8,174 nucleotides of DNA from the NCBI GenBank assembly GCA_005884335.1, contig VBCJ01000188.1:1-8174 (forward strand). Reading direction: 5' to 3'. The position numbers were made by a program, and so were the translations under genes. This DNA comes from Betaproteobacteria bacterium. GTDB lineage: Bacteria > Pseudomonadota > Gammaproteobacteria > Burkholderiales > SG8-39. Shown here one piece after another: positions 5,801 through 8,174 of the stretch (its first letter is position 1; each line of letters begins with the position of its first letter). Below the pieces are notes generated by a model that worked only from the letters and a program-made list of their open reading frames with translations, had not been told where the DNA came from and did no database searches.

Positions 5801-6883
5801 ATGCAGCGCAAGATACCTTGTGTGCTCATGCGCGGCGGCACCTCGCGGGGCCCTTATTTCCTCGCCTCCGACCTGCCTGCGGATCCCGGGCGGCGCGACG
5901 CCGTCCTGCTCAGCGTCATGGGCTCTCCGCATTCCCTGCAGGTCGACGGCATCGGGGGGTCCAACACGCTCACGAGCAAGGTCGCGATCGTCAGCCGGTC
6001 GCAGCGCGAAGGCGCCGACGTGGATTACCTGTTCGCGCAGGTCTCGGTGACCGAGGCGTTCGTCGACACCAAGCCCAACTGCGGCAACATGCTTGCCGGC
6101 GTCGGTCCTTTCGCGATCGAAAGCGGCCTGGTTCGCCCCGAGAGTCCCACCACGAAGGTGCGCATCTACAACGTCAATACGCAGACGCTGATCGAAGCGG
6201 TAATCCAGACGCCAGGAGGGCAGGTCGAGTACGCGGGCGATACGCATATCGATGGCGTTACCGAGCCGGCCGCGGCGATCAAGCTGACTTTTCTCGATGC
6301 GCTCGGTGCCGTTACCGGGAAGTTGCTGCCGACCGGAAGCCCCCTCGACCGGATCGACGGGATCGAGGCAAGCTGCGTGGACATGGCGATGCCGGTGATG
6401 ATCATGGCTGCCGAAGCGTTCGGAAAGACCGGGCGCGAAACTCCGGAAGAGCTGGATGCGGACAAGGCGATGCTGAAAAAAATCGAGGCCGTTCGGCTGG
6501 AAGCGGGGAGGCGCATGGGGATGGGGGACGTATCGCGCCTGGTCGTGCCGAAACCGGTGCTGGTGTCGCGGCCGGTGCAGGGCGGGAACATCGCATCGCG
6601 CTACTTCACGCCGCACGCCTGCCATCGCTCGCATGCCGTGACCGGTGCACTTGCCGTCGGCGCCGCCGCGGTTCTTCCCGGAACCGTCGCGAGCCGCTAC
6701 ATCGAGCCGAAGGGATTTTCCGGCGGCGTGCTCAGCATCGAGCATCCTTCGGGTCATATCGAGGTCGACTTGATCACCAACCGATCGGGCCCGTCGCCGG
6801 TGGTCGAGCGCGCCTCGTTCGTCCGTACGGCACGGCGCATCTTTGAAGGCGTCGTGTACGTGCCGGACGCGCTTTTCGACTGA
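5801..6883 (+). CDS. galD: 4-oxalomesaconate tautomerase-like isomerase (PrpF family, GalD/LigU type)
   Basis: 360 residues, matching full-length GalD/LigU (about 360). PrpF-fold enzymes (two diaminopimelate-epimerase-like domains) move a double bond by proton transfer; GalD/LigU converts the keto and enol or allylic isomers of 4-oxalomesaconate in gallate and protocatechuate 4,5-cleavage. The N-terminus IPCVLMRGGTSRGPYFLASD (5-24), the MGSPHSLQVDGIGGSNTLTSK block (40-60) and PNCGNMLAGVGPFAI (92-106) are the family landmarks. Lys60 and Cys94 are 34 residues apart, the spacing of the catalytic Lys/Cys pair in characterised PrpF and LigU proteins as I recall it. The alternative is 2-methylaconitate isomerase PrpF, but the shorter length and the absence of prpB/prpC/acnD favour the aromatic role. 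Its stop codon (6881-6883) lies inside the 116-base repeat. It stands alone on the plus strand, facing the dehydrogenase gene. Confidence 0.82.
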   Translation: MQRKIPCVLMRGGTSRGPYFLASDLPADPGRRDAVLLSVMGSPHSLQVDGIGGSNTLTSKVAIVSRSQREGADVDYLFAQVSVTEAFVDTKPNCGNMLAGVGPFAIESGLVRPESPTTKVRIYNVNTQTLIEAVIQTPGGQVEYAGDTHIDGVTEPAAAIKLTFLDALGAVTGKLLPTGSPLDRIDGIEASCVDMAMPVMIMAAEAFGKTGRETPEELDADKAMLKKIEAVRLEAGRRMGMGDVSRLVVPKPVLVSRPVQGGNIASRYFTPHACHRSHAVTGALAVGAAAVLPGTVASRYIEPKGFSGGVLSIEHPSGHIEVDLITNRSGPSPVVERASFVRTARRIFEGVVYVPDALFD

Positions 6884-6995
6884 TGCGCCGAGCAACGCGA
6901 TTGAACGGCCCTCAACGAACCGTCACTTCACGGCGAACACCCAGACCGCACCCCCTTGCGGCACATCCGGATACTGGCCGGGGAAGATCAGGTTC
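6880..6995. repeat. 116-base direct repeat, left copy
   Basis: Matches 8059-8174 base for base except position 6919 (A here, G at 8098). It begins one base before the tautomerase stop codon, crosses the short gap to the dehydrogenase stop, and covers the last 24 codons (stop included) of the dehydrogenase gene. The offset between copies is 1179 bases, a multiple of three. The right copy is cut by the window edge, so the true length is at least 116. Confidence 0.95.
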
Positions 6996-8074
6996 ATGCG
7001 CGTTTGCATTTTCGCGGGGTCGACGCCCCAGCCGGACTGAACCGCGACATATTGCTTGCCGTCGACCTGGAACGATACCGGCACTCCGGCAACGCCCGAG
7101 CCGGTCGGGAACTCCCACAGCACCTTGCCGGTCCTGGCGTCGAACGCGCGGAACATGCGGTCGTTGGTGCCGCCCGCGAACAGCAATCCGCCGCCCGTGG
7201 CGAGGACCGGACCCCAATTGAACGACGGCATGTTGGTCGTCCATACCTTTTTGCCGGTATCGAGATTCCAGGCCTGCAGCTCCCCGATGTGGTCGGCGCC
7301 GGCAACCATCTTCAGCACGTTTTTCGCGACGCCCATGAAGCGCTCGCCTTGCACGTATTTCGGGGCTTCGCCGGTGAGCTGGGTGCAGAGGTTGTCGTTG
7401 GCGGGGATGTAGAGCATCCGCGTCTGCGGGCTGTATGCGGCCGGCGGCCAGTTCTTGCCGCCCCACAGGCTCGGACAGAACTCGGCGGTCTTGCCGGTGC
7501 CCGGCTTGCGCGTCTCGTCGACGTCGGGCCGTCCGGTCCTGGGATCGAGACCCTTGAACACGTTCTGGCGCACGTAGGGCTGGCCGGCAACGAAGTTGAT
7601 CTTGCCGCCGGTGCGCTCGAGCTGCCAGAGATAGCCGTTGCGCGCGACGTTGACGAGGCCCTTCACGGTTCTCCCGTCGCGCCGGTAGTCGACGATCAGC
7701 GGCGGCGAGACTTCGTCCCAATCCCAGGAGTCGTTGGGATGATATTGGAAGTGTCCCTTGATCTGCCCGGTGCCGGCGTTGAAGGCGACCACCGAGCTGG
7801 TGAAGAGATTATCGCCGGGACGCTGATCGCCGAACCACGGGCCGCCGTTGCCGGTGCCCCAGAAAGTGAGATGGGTCTCGGGGTCATAGGTCCCGGTGAT
7901 CCAGATCGAGGCTCCGCCCCGCTTATAGTGGTCGCCGCCCGCGGGCCAGGTCTCGCTGCCCGGCTCGCCCGGTGCGGGCACGGTATAGGTCTTCCAGAGC
8001 TCCTTGCCGGTCTCCGCATCGAAGGCCGCGAGGAAGCCGCGCGCGCCCAATTCACCGCCTGATGCGCCGAGCAA
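6923..8074 (-). CDS. PQQ-dependent methanol/ethanol-family dehydrogenase, N-terminally truncated
   Basis: 383 residues from a TTG at 8074; family members are about 550-620 residues, so the signal peptide and roughly the first 170 mature residues are missing. These periplasmic eight-bladed propellers oxidise alcohols or aldehydes with PQQ and a metal, passing electrons to cytochrome c. What remains starts at the GASGGELGARGF strand. By family alignment, Glu8 corresponds to methanol dehydrogenase Glu177, Asn75 (GTGNGGPW) to Asn261, Asp118 (NDSWDWDE) to Asp303, and Arg145 (ARNG) to the active-site Arg. Asp120, two residues after the catalytic Asp, is the residue linked to lanthanide binding in XoxF/ExaF-type enzymes. 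Blade motifs such as DAETGKELW, DTGKKVW and DARTGKVLW recur, and there is no C-terminal heme domain. An in-frame stop at 8104-8102, no ribosome binding site and no signal peptide mean this copy is probably non-functional as drawn; an assembly fault is the alternative. Confidence 0.85.
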   Translation of the reverse strand: MLGASGGELGARGFLAAFDAETGKELWKTYTVPAPGEPGSETWPAGGDHYKRGGASIWITGTYDPETHLTFWGTGNGGPWFGDQRPGDNLFTSSVVAFNAGTGQIKGHFQYHPNDSWDWDEVSPPLIVDYRRDGRTVKGLVNVARNGYLWQLERTGGKINFVAGQPYVRQNVFKGLDPRTGRPDVDETRKPGTGKTAEFCPSLWGGKNWPPAAYSPQTRMLYIPANDNLCTQLTGEAPKYVQGERFMGVAKNVLKMVAGADHIGELQAWNLDTGKKVWTTNMPSFNWGPVLATGGGLLFAGGTNDRMFRAFDARTGKVLWEFPTGSGVAGVPVSFQVDGKQYVAVQSGWGVDPAKMQTRMNLIFPGQYPDVPQGGAVWVFAVK

Positions 8075-8174
8075 CGCGATTGAACGGCCCTCAACGAGCC
8101 GTCACTTCACGGCGAACACCCAGACCGCACCCCCTTGCGGCACATCCGGATACTGGCCGGGGAAGATCAGGTTC
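8059..8174. repeat. 116-base direct repeat, right copy (runs off the window)
   Basis: Repeats 6880-6995 with a single mismatch at 8098. The base before the match (8058) belongs to the dehydrogenase coding strand; reading across the junction gives LLGASGGELG, which fits the family consensus, so the join is in frame and may sit in a short stretch shared by both breakpoints. The last 76 bases are an exact match right up to the window edge. Confidence 0.95.
8102..8174 (-). CDS. Second PQQ dehydrogenase copy, extreme C-terminus
   Basis: Only 23 codons and a TGA stop are visible before the right edge. The encoded tail is NLIFPGQYPDVPQGGAVWVF followed by AVK, identical to the end of the 6923-8074 gene. 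If the repeat is real, a further dehydrogenase copy lies immediately to the right on the minus strand and ends 27 bases before the truncated copy begins, in the same frame. If the repeat is an assembly product, this is a phantom. Confidence 0.6.
   Translation of the reverse strand, partial: NLIFPGQYPDVPQGGAVWVFAVK

Noticed and set aside
6956..8062. 368-codon plus-strand open frame opposite the PQQ dehydrogenase
   Set aside because: It mirrors the dehydrogenase, which has unmistakable propeller and metal-site motifs; no recognisable family on the plus strand.
1..8174. Circular element closed by the repeated end
   Set aside because: The right end matches an internal segment (6880-6995), not the left end of the window, so it gives no evidence of circularity; no replication or mobilisation gene is present.
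6880..8174. Insertion sequence or attachment-site duplication flanking the dehydrogenase
   Set aside because: The repeats include coding sequence of the dehydrogenase itself, there is no transposase or integrase, and no terminal inverted repeats were seen; a tandem duplication or misassembly explains it better.

Overview
The window is high-GC, tightly packed bacterial DNA. Base composition, codon use and gene types (PQQ alcohol dehydrogenase, PrpF/GalD isomerase, orphan NMT1-like binding protein) suggest a Betaproteobacterium of the Burkholderiales type. That placement is by feel; no rRNA or other marker gene is present.

Layout: (1) 3-4667, plus strand: six genes that look like one catabolic operon. 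They are the C-terminal third of a methylmalonate-semialdehyde dehydrogenase, a two-domain VOC/type I extradiol-dioxygenase-like protein, an NMT1/THI5-like substrate-binding lipoprotein with a long Pro/Ala tether, a NADPH-dependent FMN reductase, a fumarylacetoacetate-hydrolase-family enzyme and a carboxymuconolactone-decarboxylase-family protein. Gaps are 18 to 64 bases. (2) 4679-5679, minus strand: two adjacent paralogous lipoproteins, each with two BamE(SmpA/OmlA)-like repeats, convergent with the operon. (3) 5680-5800: a divergent intergenic region, the longest non-coding stretch in the window (121 bases, or 82 if the TTG start at 5718 is used). (4) 5801-6883, plus strand: a PrpF-fold isomerase, best matched to 4-oxalomesaconate tautomerase (GalD/LigU). 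(5) 6923-8074, minus strand: the C-terminal two thirds of a PQQ-dependent methanol/ethanol-family dehydrogenase, then the tail of a second copy running off the right edge.

How the genes fit together: the dioxygenase-like, FAH-family, CMD-family and tautomerase genes are the enzyme types used in meta-cleavage of hydroxylated aromatics. The FMN reductase could feed reduced flavin to a monooxygenase not seen here, the binding protein could capture the substrate, and the semialdehyde dehydrogenase could finish off aliphatic products. The actual substrate cannot be read from the sequence.

The most unusual structure is at the right edge. The last 116 bases (8059-8174) repeat 6880-6995 with one mismatch, at an offset of 1179 bases (393 codons). 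This places the stop codon of a second PQQ dehydrogenase copy just before the truncated first copy. It is either a real partial tandem duplication or an assembly/strain-mixing artefact. The dehydrogenase also carries the Asp-x-Asp pattern associated with lanthanide-dependent enzymes.
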